The notes: a model not told the origin generated them from the sequence alone. Shown: positions 8,234-15,995, counted from the first letter of the stretch. The stretch is 26,916 nucleotides of DNA from an uncultured Eubacteriales bacterium (GCA_900551995.1 URXW01000025.1:1-26916), one strand, 5' to 3'. A program made the numbers and translations.

Positions 8234-8298
8234 AAGAGAATGTGCCTTAGATAAAATGCAAGAAACATTGAAGAGCCCTTGAAACGGAGGAGACATGC

Positions 8299-9138
8299 AT
8301 GGAAAAAGACAAGATTTTTGTGCCGCCGATAAAATGTCAAGGGATCAAAACAAAAATGGTTCCACTTATAAAGGAAAAGGTGGATAGGGATGAGAATGGT
8401 GTATGGATAGAGCCGTTTGTCGGGACGGGCGTAGTCGCCTTTAACATGGCTCCGAAAAAAGCCCTTTTGAGCGATAAGAACCAATACATCATTGAGTTGT
8501 ATGCAGGGATACAGCGAGGGACGATTACGAGCATGGGTGTGCGCGACTTTCTCGAATACCACGGTGAGAGACTGAAGAAGGATGGCGAGAAATACTATAG
8601 GGAAATGCGGGACAGATTTAACGAAAACGGAGATCCTCTGTATTTTTTGTTTCTGAATAGGGCGGACTTTAATGGTATGATACGCTTTAATCGCCGCGGC
8701 GAGTTTAATGTACCTTTTTGCCAAAAACCGGACAGATTCGCTAAAGCATATATTTCTAGAATTTGTAATCAAGTGGCAGATGCGGCGGAAATTATGCAGG
8801 GTAAGGATTGGACGTTTATGTGTTGCCCTTGGCAAAAGACGTTTGCAGCGGCCACGAATCAAGACTATGTTTATATTGATCCACCGTATATTGGGCGCGA
8901 CACGTCCTATGTTGGGGAGTGGTCGGAGGCGGAGGCAATTGAGCTTGCAGAAGTTGCACACGAGATGTCGGCAAACGTGTGCTTGTCCATGTGGAAGGAA
9001 AACGAATTTCGAAAGAATGAGCACTTGACTTCTTTTTGGTCGGACTTTACTTGGCATGAGCAGAATCATTTTTATCATGTAGGGGCGAAGGAGTCCAACA
9101 GACATCCGATGGTCGAGGTTCTTGCGATTAAGAGATAA
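8299..9138 (+). CDS. EcoRV-type DNA adenine methyltransferase (D12 class)
   Basis: A 279-aa adenine-N6 methyltransferase that would protect GATATC sites. It carries the SAM-binding motif EPFVGTGVVAF (38-48) and catalytic DPPY (194-197) in the order of the D12/Dam class. From memory it tracks M.EcoRV along its length, including FVPPIK.QGIKTK near the N terminus, LNR..FNGMIRFN, FNVPFC.KP.RFA.AYI and HFYHVGA at the C terminus. The start at 8299 follows GGAGG (8286-8290). It is convergent with the endonuclease gene; 29 bases separate the two stop codons. It is clearly AT-richer than the core genome, a sign of horizontal transfer. Specificity for GATATC is inferred from homology. Confidence 0.93.
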   Translation: MEKDKIFVPPIKCQGIKTKMVPLIKEKVDRDENGVWIEPFVGTGVVAFNMAPKKALLSDKNQYIIELYAGIQRGTITSMGVRDFLEYHGERLKKDGEKYYREMRDRFNENGDPLYFLFLNRADFNGMIRFNRRGEFNVPFCQKPDRFAKAYISRICNQVADAAEIMQGKDWTFMCCPWQKTFAAATNQDYVYIDPPYIGRDTSYVGEWSEAEAIELAEVAHEMSANVCLSMWKENEFRKNEHLTSFWSDFTWHEQNHFYHVGAKESNRHPMVEVLAIKR

Positions 9139-9176
9139 AAGAAGCGGGAGTATGACCCCCGCTTCTTTTATCTCTT
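9130..9176. terminator. Bidirectional terminator shared by methylase and endonuclease genes
   Basis: A perfect 19-bp inverted repeat (9130-9148 with 9158-9176, loop 9 bases), flanked by T-rich sequence on both strands. It is symmetric about the gap and includes the last codons of both genes: each reads AAG AGA TAA, so both proteins end in Lys-Arg. It should stop transcripts arriving from either side and prevent antisense between the two genes. Confidence 0.85.
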
Positions 9177-9986
9177 TTGATTAAATCTGAACTGACGAAC
9201 GTTTTCAAGGAGCTTTTTTGCATCAAAATCATGGGAAAGATGGATAGAGTCGATGTTTTTGGGAAGCCACTCCAAAAAGCCATCGAGAGAGGTATAGGGG
9301 CGTTCTGTCGAACGGTATTTTGGATAGTACTTCCAGTATATATCAAACGCATCTTGTCCAAGATCGCTAAAAGGACCTCGCCCCTCTTTCAAATCAAGAA
9401 AACTCTTTGTACTGAACGAGCCAATATTCTCAGTATTGCCGGATCCCGGTTTATCGCCTGCAATTCTATACTTCTCCTGTATGAAGAACCTTACATCCGA
9501 GTAAGGAAATTCAATTTTGCTACGATCCTTGTACGGATGAACACGGCTTTCTTGAGCGGCTCCATTCCGCCTATAAACAAAACCGATTACGTAGTGCTTC
9601 ACATAGTCGGTGTACTTATACTCAATGTTCTTTGTGTTATTCCGCATATAAGAGCCGTAAGAACCCAGCGTGAATTTGATCGTTGAGTGACTTGAGTCGA
9701 TATACGTTGTTTTAATATCGATTGCAATTTTCTCATAGGGTTTGGTGGGCTTCCACATGATGAAATCGGGGTATACGGTTTGAGATGTGGGGGTTTCAAG
9801 AGTGTATCCGTTTTCAGCGGCGATTTTTTCAAGAACTGGCTGAGAGAACATTTCAAAAATTCTGCCGATCAGTTTTGAGTCGGTTCCCAAAGTATGTATT
9901 TTGTCATCTGAGTCCAGTATTCCGTATGCATCAAAGCTTACGCCCGCCATTTCTTTGTAAAAAGCGGTGATAATGGGATCCTGCAT
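9168..9986 (-). CDS. EcoRV-family type II restriction endonuclease
   Basis: A 272-aa endonuclease. The EcoRV active-site set is present at the same residue numbers as in EcoRV: E45 in IFEMFS, D74 in YPDF, D90 and K92 in IAIDIKTTY. The DNA-recognition loop GSGNTENIGS matches the EcoRV loop GSGNT.NIGS, and RNNTKNI is also shared. The likely target is GATATC, cut to blunt ends. It is about 27 aa longer than EcoRV, with an insertion around NGAAQESRVHPYKD and a longer C-terminal tail. The start lies 3 bases after the controller gene stop, with GGAGG inside the end of that gene, so the two are translated from one mRNA. No frameshift or missing catalytic residue is visible, so it looks functional. 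Confidence 0.94.
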   Translation of the reverse strand: MQDPIITAFYKEMAGVSFDAYGILDSDDKIHTLGTDSKLIGRIFEMFSQPVLEKIAAENGYTLETPTSQTVYPDFIMWKPTKPYEKIAIDIKTTYIDSSHSTIKFTLGSYGSYMRNNTKNIEYKYTDYVKHYVIGFVYRRNGAAQESRVHPYKDRSKIEFPYSDVRFFIQEKYRIAGDKPGSGNTENIGSFSTKSFLDLKEGRGPFSDLGQDAFDIYWKYYPKYRSTERPYTSLDGFLEWLPKNIDSIHLSHDFDAKKLLENVRQFRFNQKR

Positions 9987-9989
9987 TAG

Positions 9990-10199
9990 TTATTCCTCCA
10001 AAAACAGCATGTAAGAGTCTATTTCTAGGGCATCGGCAATCTTCTGGATATTGTCAAGTGAGATGCTGCGGCGGAAGCACTCGATATCACTAATATATGT
10101 TCTGTGCAAACCACAAAGCTCGGCAAGACGTTCCTGAGAAAGATGCTTTTGCGTGCGATATTTGCGAACATTAGAACCGAATACGTGGATTATATCCAT
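9990..10199 (-). CDS. Restriction-modification controller protein (C protein), HTH_XRE
   Basis: A 69-aa helix-turn-helix protein of the Xre/Cro type: the HTH runs through LSQERLAELCGLHRTYISDIE, followed by SISLDNIQKIADAL. Size, position and co-transcription with the endonuclease gene fit a C protein, which delays endonuclease expression until methylation is established and then activates its own operon. The start has GGGAGG (10213-10208) 8 bases upstream. Two 13-base direct repeats at its promoter are candidate operators. The gene contains a GATATC at 10083-10088, the probable target of its own enzymes. Confidence 0.9.
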   Translation of the reverse strand: MDIIHVFGSNVRKYRTQKHLSQERLAELCGLHRTYISDIECFRRSISLDNIQKIADALEIDSYMLFLEE

Positions 10200-10228
10200 G
10201 TGCCACGCCTCCCTACAGTGTTAAAATT

Positions 10229-10273
10229 ATTCTATCGATTGGAACACAATAAGTCTACATACAATAAGTGTAC
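10229..10273 (-). promoter_or_regulatory. Promoter and tandem operators (C-boxes) of the controller-endonuclease operon
   Basis: On the minus strand, GTACACTTATTGT (10273-10261) and GTAGACTTATTGT (10258-10246) are 13-base direct repeats with one mismatch and a 2-base gap, giving a 15-bp period. The second overlaps a -35 TAGACT (10257-10252), which is 17 bp from a -10 TAGAAT (10234-10229). Weak -35 and tandem upstream sites are the usual arrangement for autoregulated C-protein promoters. Binding is inferred. Confidence 0.6.
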
Positions 10274-10356
10274 AAAGGGATAGGGAGAGTTTGAGGTGAG
10301 GGTAAAGGAGAATTACAGTAAATTATAATCTTACACTACCAAAACGCCGCAGGATG

Positions 10357-10365
10357 TGGTATGAT
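10357..10365 (+). promoter_or_regulatory. Extended -10 promoter before the lipoprotein gene
   Basis: TGGTATGAT gives a TG-N extension plus -10 TATGAT (10360-10365). No clear -35 is seen at the right distance. It lies 36 bases ahead of the start codon. Confidence 0.45.
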
Positions 10366-10401
10366 AACGGGGTGAGACTATACCCGTAGGGAGGTGCCGC
10401 C

Positions 10402-11718
10402 ATGGGTGCTGCAAAGAAATATATTGTCCTTGCCGCGCTGGCGGCACTGCTTGCCTGCCTGCTCACCGGCTGCTCCTTTTCCGATTCCTCGGTGGAGGAG
10501 CTGTTCCAGCTGCCCCGCATGGCGGAGGAATACACCGGGCTGACCAAGGAGCTGGAGACTCTGATCGCCCAGGGCTACGAATACGCCTCCCCCACCGGCG
10601 GACGCAATATCCAGTCGGTGCAGATGGCGGATCTGGACGGCGACGGGCGGCAGGAGGCACTGGCGTTCTTCCGCATGAGCAACGACGAAAAGCCGTTGAA
10701 GATATTCATTTTCCGTCTGGAGGACGATACCTACACCCGCTATTGCACCATCGAGAGCAGCGGCACCGCCGTGGACAGCGTCTACTATCAGGATCTCAAC
10801 GGCGATGGCCGCCGCGAGCTGATCGTGGGCTGGCGCATCAGTGCCGAGGTGCAGACCGTGGCGGTCTACACCATTTCCCGCGAGCCGGTGGTGCTGATGT
10901 CCAGTGGCTATACCCGCTTCACCATGCAGGATCTCAACAACGACGGCATCCCCAGCCTGCTGGTGCTCCACACCGACGGCAACAGCCAGCCCGTGGCGGA
11001 GTTCTACGGCTGGCAGGAGCAGCAGATGGGCGTGGCGTACCGCTGCGTGCTGTCCAGCTCCATGGCGTCTCTGAACCGGGGCAGCCTTATCAGCGGGCGC
11101 ATCAACGCCAACACGCCCGCGCTCTTTATCACCGGCGTGGACGAGCAGGGTGTCGCCGCCACGGATATTCTCGTATTCCAGAAGGACGTGGGGCTGGTGA
11201 ACCTCGCCCTGTCCGGCAGCAGCACCGGCGTCTCCAACGCCGTGTTCCCGTACCGCCAGCTGTCCCCTCAGGACATCGACGGCGACGGCTATATCGAGAT
11301 ACCCGCCCCGGAGGAGTCGTGGTCGGCGGAGCAGACCGACGGCTTTGTCCGCTGGCTCCGCTGTGACGACAGCGGAAAGCTGGCCGTGGCGGCGGAAACG
11401 TACCACAGCATCTCCTGCGGCTGGTACATCACCATCCCCGAAAGCTGGTGGGAGTGGAACCTCAACGCCTCCGTCACCGGCATCACCAACGAAAACCAGT
11501 TCAATCTGTATATCAACAGCGACCCGGTGCTCAGCCTCTACACCATCATCGGTGAAAACCGCGACAACCGCGGCAGCATCGGCAAGCGCATGGTGCTGCG
11601 CCGCCTGACCGCCGTGGTCTACGCCGGAGAGCTGTACGATGCCGCCGGCTATTACGGCATGAAAGAGGATATGTTCCGCAACAGCTTCAACCTGATCGTA
11701 GGCTCTTGGAGCAACTGA
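10402..11718 (+). CDS. Lipoprotein with calcium-loop (FG-GAP/VCBS-like) repeats
   Basis: A 438-aa exported lipoprotein of unknown function. The signal peptide ends in lipobox LTGC with Cys24 as the lipid anchor. Four EF-loop-like motifs, D.DGDG-type, lie at about residues 77-85 (DLDGDGRQE), 131-139 (DLNGDGRRE), 177-183 (DLNNDG) and 291-299 (DIDGDGYIE). Their spacing suggests blades of an integrin-like beta-propeller that binds calcium. The C-terminal third (from about 340) has a different character, with WYITIPESWW. The ribosome site is GGGAGGTG. It is 15 bases upstream of the response regulator, and the three genes probably form one operon, so it may be a sensory partner or output of the two-component system. 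Confidence 0.75.
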   Translation: MGAAKKYIVLAALAALLACLLTGCSFSDSSVEELFQLPRMAEEYTGLTKELETLIAQGYEYASPTGGRNIQSVQMADLDGDGRQEALAFFRMSNDEKPLKIFIFRLEDDTYTRYCTIESSGTAVDSVYYQDLNGDGRRELIVGWRISAEVQTVAVYTISREPVVLMSSGYTRFTMQDLNNDGIPSLLVLHTDGNSQPVAEFYGWQEQQMGVAYRCVLSSSMASLNRGSLISGRINANTPALFITGVDEQGVAATDILVFQKDVGLVNLALSGSSTGVSNAVFPYRQLSPQDIDGDGYIEIPAPEESWSAEQTDGFVRWLRCDDSGKLAVAAETYHSISCGWYITIPESWWEWNLNASVTGITNENQFNLYINSDPVLSLYTIIGENRDNRGSIGKRMVLRRLTAVVYAGELYDAAGYYGMKEDMFRNSFNLIVGSWSN

Positions 11719-11733
11719 CAAGGAGGGTAACAC

Positions 11734-12417
11734 ATGAAAAAGGTTCTGGTACTGGAGGACGAATCCAGCATCCGCAGCTTTATCGTCATCAATCTCCGCC
11801 GCGCCGGTTACGAGGTGGTGGAGGCGGAGAGCGGCGAGGAGGCGTTGGAGAAGCTGTCTCTACACAGCGATGTCCGCGTGGCTCTGCTGGACATCATGCT
11901 CCCCGGCATCGACGGCTTCGAGGTCTGCCGCCGCATCCGCGCCACCAACGCCACCATCGGCATCATCATGCTCACCGCCCGCTCCCAGGAGATGGACAAG
12001 GTCACGGGTCTGATGACCGGAGCCGACGACTACGTCACCAAGCCCTTTTCTCCCGCCGAGCTGACCGCCCGGGTGGACGCCCTCATGCGCCGCTCCGGCG
12101 GCGGAGCCGTGGAGGCGGGGGAGATCGACCAGCCGCCCTTCCTGCTGAACACCCGCAACCGCACGTTGGAGAAGAACGGCCAGCGCATCAAGCTCACGCA
12201 GGTGGAGTACGCCATCATCAAGATGTTCATGGAGAACCCCGGCAAGGCACTCTCCCGCGAGGAGATTCTGGACAAGGTCTGGGGACACGACTACTTCGGC
12301 GAGCTGAAGATCGTGGACGTGAACATCCGCCGTCTCCGCCTGAAGATCGAGGATAACGCCACCAACCCCACCTACATCACCACCATCTGGGGCTTCGGCT
12401 ACAAGTGGGGCCTGTAA
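11734..12417 (+). CDS. OmpR/PhoB-family response regulator
   Basis: A 227-aa DNA-binding regulator. Receiver domain residues 1-120: acidic pocket E8-D9, phospho-acceptor D53 in LLDIMLPGIDG, T81 and K103 (TKPF). The winged-helix output domain spans about 130-226, with LTQVEYAIIKMFMENPGKALSREEILDKVWG and the recognition-wing end TIWGFGYKWGL. AAGGAGG precedes the start. The cognate kinase starts 39 bases after its stop. The target genes are not evident; the lipoprotein upstream is an obvious candidate. Confidence 0.95.
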   Translation: MKKVLVLEDESSIRSFIVINLRRAGYEVVEAESGEEALEKLSLHSDVRVALLDIMLPGIDGFEVCRRIRATNATIGIIMLTARSQEMDKVTGLMTGADDYVTKPFSPAELTARVDALMRRSGGGAVEAGEIDQPPFLLNTRNRTLEKNGQRIKLTQVEYAIIKMFMENPGKALSREEILDKVWGHDYFGELKIVDVNIRRLRLKIEDNATNPTYITTIWGFGYKWGL

Positions 12418-12456
12418 CGCAGCCCCTCACCCCATTTTACGAAAGGAGATGACCCC

Positions 12457-13902
12457 ATGGCGGCAAAAAAACGCAAGGTGCAGGGACTGCGCCGCCGGTG
12501 GCTCACCGGCAGCATGGGTCCCGTGCTGGTCATACTGCTGCTGGTGGGCGTGCTCATCTCCGTGGGCCTCGCCAGCAACTACTACAACACTGCCCGCTCC
12601 ACGCTCCGGGCGCAGGCCGCCGCCGGCGCGGACTACTTCAACACCTACATGATGACCAGCTACCGGGAATACTACCGCAGTGCCACCGTCTACGCCGCCG
12701 CCTTTGACGACAGCGACCGCATCGAGCTGCAATTCCTCAACAGTGCCGGCAGGGTGGAGGTCACCACCCGCGGCGTCACCGCCGGCACCTACCCCGGCAC
12801 GCCGGAGATTCTGGCGGCGGTGGAGAGCGGCGTGGTGCAGGACTACGTGGGGCGCGACAGCGTCACCGGCGAGCACATTCTGGCGGTGTCCAGCCTGCTG
12901 AAATTCAACGGGCAGGTGGTGGGCGTCATGCGCTACGTCACCGCCCTCGGCAATATCGACCGTCAGGTCATGCTGACGGTCATGCTGGTGGCGGGTGTCA
13001 TGCTGGCGGTGGTGGGACTGATCGTCCTTTCCAGCATGATATTCATTAACAACGTGGTGGCACCCGTCTCCGCCGTGTCCGAGGCGGCAAAGCGCATCTC
13101 CGGCGGCAGCTACGGCGTCCAGATCCCCAACAAATACTCCGACGAGATGGGGGAGCTGGTGTCCAACATCAACGATATGTCCCGCAAGATCGGCGAGAGT
13201 GAGCGCATGAAATCCGAGTTCATCTCCTCTGTCTCCCACGAGCTCCGCACCCCTCTGACGGCCATCAACGGCTGGGGCGAGACGCTGTTGGCGGACGACT
13301 CCGGCGACGTTCAGCAGCTGAAGCGGGGCGTGCAGATCATGGTGAAGGAATCCCGCCGCCTGACCAATATGGTGGAGGAGCTGCTGCAATTCTCCCGCCT
13401 GGAGGATGGCCGCTTCACCCTGCAAGTGGAGGACACCGACCTCCAGGCGGAGCTGGAGGACGCCATTTACAGCTACCGCGAGCTGTTCCGTCAGGACGGC
13501 ATCGCGCTGGAATACTCCGCGGACCGCGCCGAGTACGAGGAGCTGATCTCCGGCGACCCGGAGCGGCTCAAGCAGGTGTTCTGCAACCTGCTGGACAACG
13601 CCGCCAAGCACGGCGGCAGCGGCAGGCGCATCGCCGTCCACCTGACCCAGCGCGACGGGGAATACGTCATCACCATCCGCGACTTCGGCCCCGGCATCCC
13701 CGAGGCAGAGCTGCCCTATGTGAAGAAGAAATTCTATAAAGGCTCCTCCAAGGCGCGGGGCAGCGGCATCGGACTTGCGGTCTGTGACGAGATCATCCAG
13801 CGTCACGGCGGCAGACTGGATGTCGCCAACGCCGAGGGCGGCGGTGCCGTCGTCACCGTATACCTCCCGCTGAAAAAGCAGACCGACGGGGAATTGGAAT
13901 AA
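12457..13902 (+). CDS. Sensor histidine kinase (HAMP, HisKA, HATPase_c)
   Basis: A 481-aa membrane kinase. TM1 lies at about 20-42 after a basic N terminus; an extracellular sensor of about 125 residues follows; TM2 is at about 172-196, then HAMP (VAPVSAVSEAAKRISGG...). HisKA has SVSHELRTPL with phospho-His261. The ATPase domain shows the N box NLLDNAAKHG, the G1 box DFGPGIP and the G2 box GSGIGLAVCDEI. It resembles VicK/ResE-type kinases. The start ATG 12457 follows AAAGGAG. It forms a pair with the upstream response regulator. No terminator is obvious after the stop; the GC-rich fragment at 13906-13923 lies there. Confidence 0.95.
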   Translation: MAAKKRKVQGLRRRWLTGSMGPVLVILLLVGVLISVGLASNYYNTARSTLRAQAAAGADYFNTYMMTSYREYYRSATVYAAAFDDSDRIELQFLNSAGRVEVTTRGVTAGTYPGTPEILAAVESGVVQDYVGRDSVTGEHILAVSSLLKFNGQVVGVMRYVTALGNIDRQVMLTVMLVAGVMLAVVGLIVLSSMIFINNVVAPVSAVSEAAKRISGGSYGVQIPNKYSDEMGELVSNINDMSRKIGESERMKSEFISSVSHELRTPLTAINGWGETLLADDSGDVQQLKRGVQIMVKESRRLTNMVEELLQFSRLEDGRFTLQVEDTDLQAELEDAIYSYRELFRQDGIALEYSADRAEYEELISGDPERLKQVFCNLLDNAAKHGGSGRRIAVHLTQRDGEYVITIRDFGPGIPEAELPYVKKKFYKGSSKARGSGIGLAVCDEIIQRHGGRLDVANAEGGGAVVTVYLPLKKQTDGELE

Positions 13903-13941
13903 AGCCGCAGGCGCGGCACCCCCAAAAATTCAAAAACAACT

Positions 13942-13980
13942 CGAACAAGTGTTGCATTTTTCCGCAAGCTGTGCTATGCT
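13942..13980 (+). promoter_or_regulatory. Promoter with near-consensus LexA/DinR box
   Basis: -35 TTGCAT (13952-13957), 17-bp spacer, -10 TATGCT (13975-13980). Overlapping the -35 is CGAACAAGTGTTGC (13942-13955), which fits 13 of 14 positions of the Bacillus SOS consensus CGAACRNRYGTTYC; the only misfit is the G at position 13. If real, LexA would repress the yqhQ-like gene and perhaps prmC and recA downstream. Confidence 0.5.
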
Positions 13981-14007
13981 TGCCACAGAAAGGAATCTAC
14001 CACGTCT

Positions 14008-14955
14008 ATGGAAAAGAAACAAACCACCTTCCGTACCAGCATCGGCGGTCAGGCGTTGATCGAGGGCATCCTCATGCGCGGCCCCCAAAAGGACGCTATC
14101 GTCGTCCGCTCTCCGGAGGGTCTGGTCACCAAGGTCACGGAGCGCAAATTCATCAAGGCGAACTATCCCATTCTGGGTGTCCCCGTCCTGCGGGGCGCAG
14201 TCACGTTCATCGGCTCCATGATCACCGGCGTCAAGGCACTGATGTTCTCCGCCGACTACTTCCCGGAGGACGAGGGCACGAAGCCCGGCAAGGTGGAGCA
14301 GTGGCTCACCGACCACGTCTCCGCCGAAAAGCTGCAAACGCTGCTGGTGGCATTCTCCGTTATCCTCAGTCTCGGATTGATGCTGATGCTGTTCATGCTG
14401 CTGCCCACGTTTCTGGCGGGACTGTTCCACGCCACCAGCCCCACCGTCCACAATCTGATCGAGGGCGTGGTGAAAATTCTCATCCTCCTGCTGTATATGA
14501 TCCTCTGCTCCAAGCAGAAGGATGTCTACCGCGTGTTCTGCTACCACGGCGCGGAGCATAAAACCATCTTCTGCTACGAGGCGGGACTGCCCCTGACGGT
14601 GGAAAACGTCCGCATCCAGCCCCGCCACCACCCCCGCTGCGGCACCAGCTTCCTGTTTGTGGTGCTCATCGTCTCCGTCATCGTCTCCAGCCTTGTGTTC
14701 CCCTATATCAACTGGCAGAGCGTCTGGGTGCGCGTGGGCGTCAAGCTGCTGCTGCTGATCCCCGTGGTGGGCATTACCTATGAGTTCAACCGTCTGGTGG
14801 GCGCGCACGACAACGCCCTCACCCGCGTCCTCTCCGCCCCCGGTATGTGGCTGCAAAACTTCACCACCCACGAACCGGACGACTCCATGATCGAGGTCGC
14901 CATCGAGGCGATGAAGCTCGTCATTCCCGAGGAGCACGGCACCGACGAGTGGTAA
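14008..14955 (+). CDS. yqhQ: DUF1385 family membrane protein (YqhQ-like)
   Basis: A 315-aa membrane protein of the DUF1385 family, common in Firmicutes and of unsettled function. Landmarks are GGQALIEGILMRGP near the N terminus, RGAVTFIGSMITG, two hydrophobic spans around residues 115-140 and 150-170, YHGAEHKTIFCYEAG, HPRCGTSFLFVV, and a closing segment with NRLVGAHDNALTRVLSAPGMWLQ. The conserved His, Cys and Glu around AEHK and HPRCG suggest metal binding, but this is inference. The ribosome site AAGGA lies 13 bases ahead, rather far. prmC begins 47 bases after its stop, an order seen in many Clostridia. Confidence 0.88.
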   Translation: MEKKQTTFRTSIGGQALIEGILMRGPQKDAIVVRSPEGLVTKVTERKFIKANYPILGVPVLRGAVTFIGSMITGVKALMFSADYFPEDEGTKPGKVEQWLTDHVSAEKLQTLLVAFSVILSLGLMLMLFMLLPTFLAGLFHATSPTVHNLIEGVVKILILLLYMILCSKQKDVYRVFCYHGAEHKTIFCYEAGLPLTVENVRIQPRHHPRCGTSFLFVVLIVSVIVSSLVFPYINWQSVWVRVGVKLLLLIPVVGITYEFNRLVGAHDNALTRVLSAPGMWLQNFTTHEPDDSMIEVAIEAMKLVIPEEHGTDEW

Positions 14956-15002
14956 TAGTGTAGGCGCGAAAAACCTCAAAGAAAGTAACAACGGTGCGTA
15001 TT

Positions 15003-15869
15003 ATGGCGATCACTTATAACAATTTGTATTTAGATGTCCGCCAGCAGTTCCTCCGCGCCGGTCTCCCCGACCCCACGCTGGAATCGCGGGAGCTGGTCTG
15101 CTGCGCCTCCGGCAAAAGCCGCGAGGAGCTGAGCCGCGACGGGCGGCTCTACGTGCCCGACACGGTGGAGCAGCAGGTGCGCCGTCTGGCGCAGCGTCAT
15201 CTGGACGGCGAGCCGGTGGCGTACCTCATCGGCGAGTGGGAGTTCTACGGTCTGCCGCTGGACATCTCCGAGAGCGTGCTCATTCCCCGCCCGGACACGG
15301 AGGTGCTGGTGGAGCGGACGCTGCTGTATCTCAAAACGCTGGACGCGCCCCGCGTTCTCGACCTCTGCGCCGGCTCCGGCTGCATCGGGCTTGCCGTGGC
15401 GAAGCACACCCCCGCCGCCCACGCGGTGCTGGGGGAGCTGGACGAGGGCGCGCTGCGTATCTGCCGCCAGAACATCCGCCGCAGCGACCTCACCGGCCGC
15501 GTGGTGTCCCTCCAGCTGGACGCCAGGGAGAAGCCCCCGGCGCATCTGGGGGAGTTCGACTGCATCGTCTCCAACCCGCCCTATATCCCCGACGGCGACA
15601 TCGCCGGGCTGGATACCTCCGTCCGCGACTACGAGCCGCACATGGCACTGAAGGGCGGCGCGGACGGACTGGATTTCTACCGCGCCATCGCGAAGCAGTG
15701 GCGCGGAGCTCTCTGCGTGGGCGGCAAGCTGCTGTTCGAGGTGGGCGTCGGTCAGGCGGACGCGGTGCTGCGTATCATGCGCGGCGAGGGCTTCGGCGAT
15801 CTGGAGATCACCCTCGATTTGAACGGTATCCCGCGAGTGGTGGAGGGTGTCCTCTGCACGGAATTGTGA
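15003..15869 (+). CDS. prmC: Peptide chain release factor N5-glutamine methyltransferase
   Basis: Methylates the glutamine of the GGQ motif in release factors RF1/RF2, which raises termination efficiency. The 288-aa protein has the N-terminal helical domain (SRELVCCASGKSREEL), then GEWEFYGLPL and SVLIPRPDTEVLVE, SAM motif I VLDLCAGSGCIGLAVA, and catalytic NPPY at 191-194. An in-frame GTG at 14994 is also possible; no strong ribosome site decides between them. prfA, the usual upstream neighbour, is not here. The stop is 126 bases before recA. Confidence 0.93.
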   Translation: MAITYNNLYLDVRQQFLRAGLPDPTLESRELVCCASGKSREELSRDGRLYVPDTVEQQVRRLAQRHLDGEPVAYLIGEWEFYGLPLDISESVLIPRPDTEVLVERTLLYLKTLDAPRVLDLCAGSGCIGLAVAKHTPAAHAVLGELDEGALRICRQNIRRSDLTGRVVSLQLDAREKPPAHLGEFDCIVSNPPYIPDGDIAGLDTSVRDYEPHMALKGGADGLDFYRAIAKQWRGALCVGGKLLFEVGVGQADAVLRIMRGEGFGDLEITLDLNGIPRVVEGVLCTEL

Positions 15870-15918
15870 GGAGAACCACCCCGTTTGTGCAAAATGACGA
15901 AAGATGTGAGCGTACAAC

Positions 15919-15948
15919 TTGAACATCAACCACTTGTACAAGTATGAT
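15919..15948 (+). promoter_or_regulatory. recA promoter with internal palindrome
   Basis: -35 TTGAAC (15919-15924), 18-bp spacer, -10 TATGAT (15943-15948). The perfect 12-bp palindrome ACTTGTACAAGT (15932-15943) fills the spacer up to the -10, the place expected for a repressor such as LexA. It does not match the GAAC-N4-GTTC form exactly. Confidence 0.6.
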
Positions 15949-15995
15949 TTCAATAGGACATTACCCCTGTATATAACAATGAGGAGGACGGAAAT

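Noticed and set aside
10323..10336. AATTATAAT near 10321 as the main lipoprotein promoter
   Set aside because: It has no matching -35, and the extended -10 at 10357-10365 is closer to the gene and better formed.
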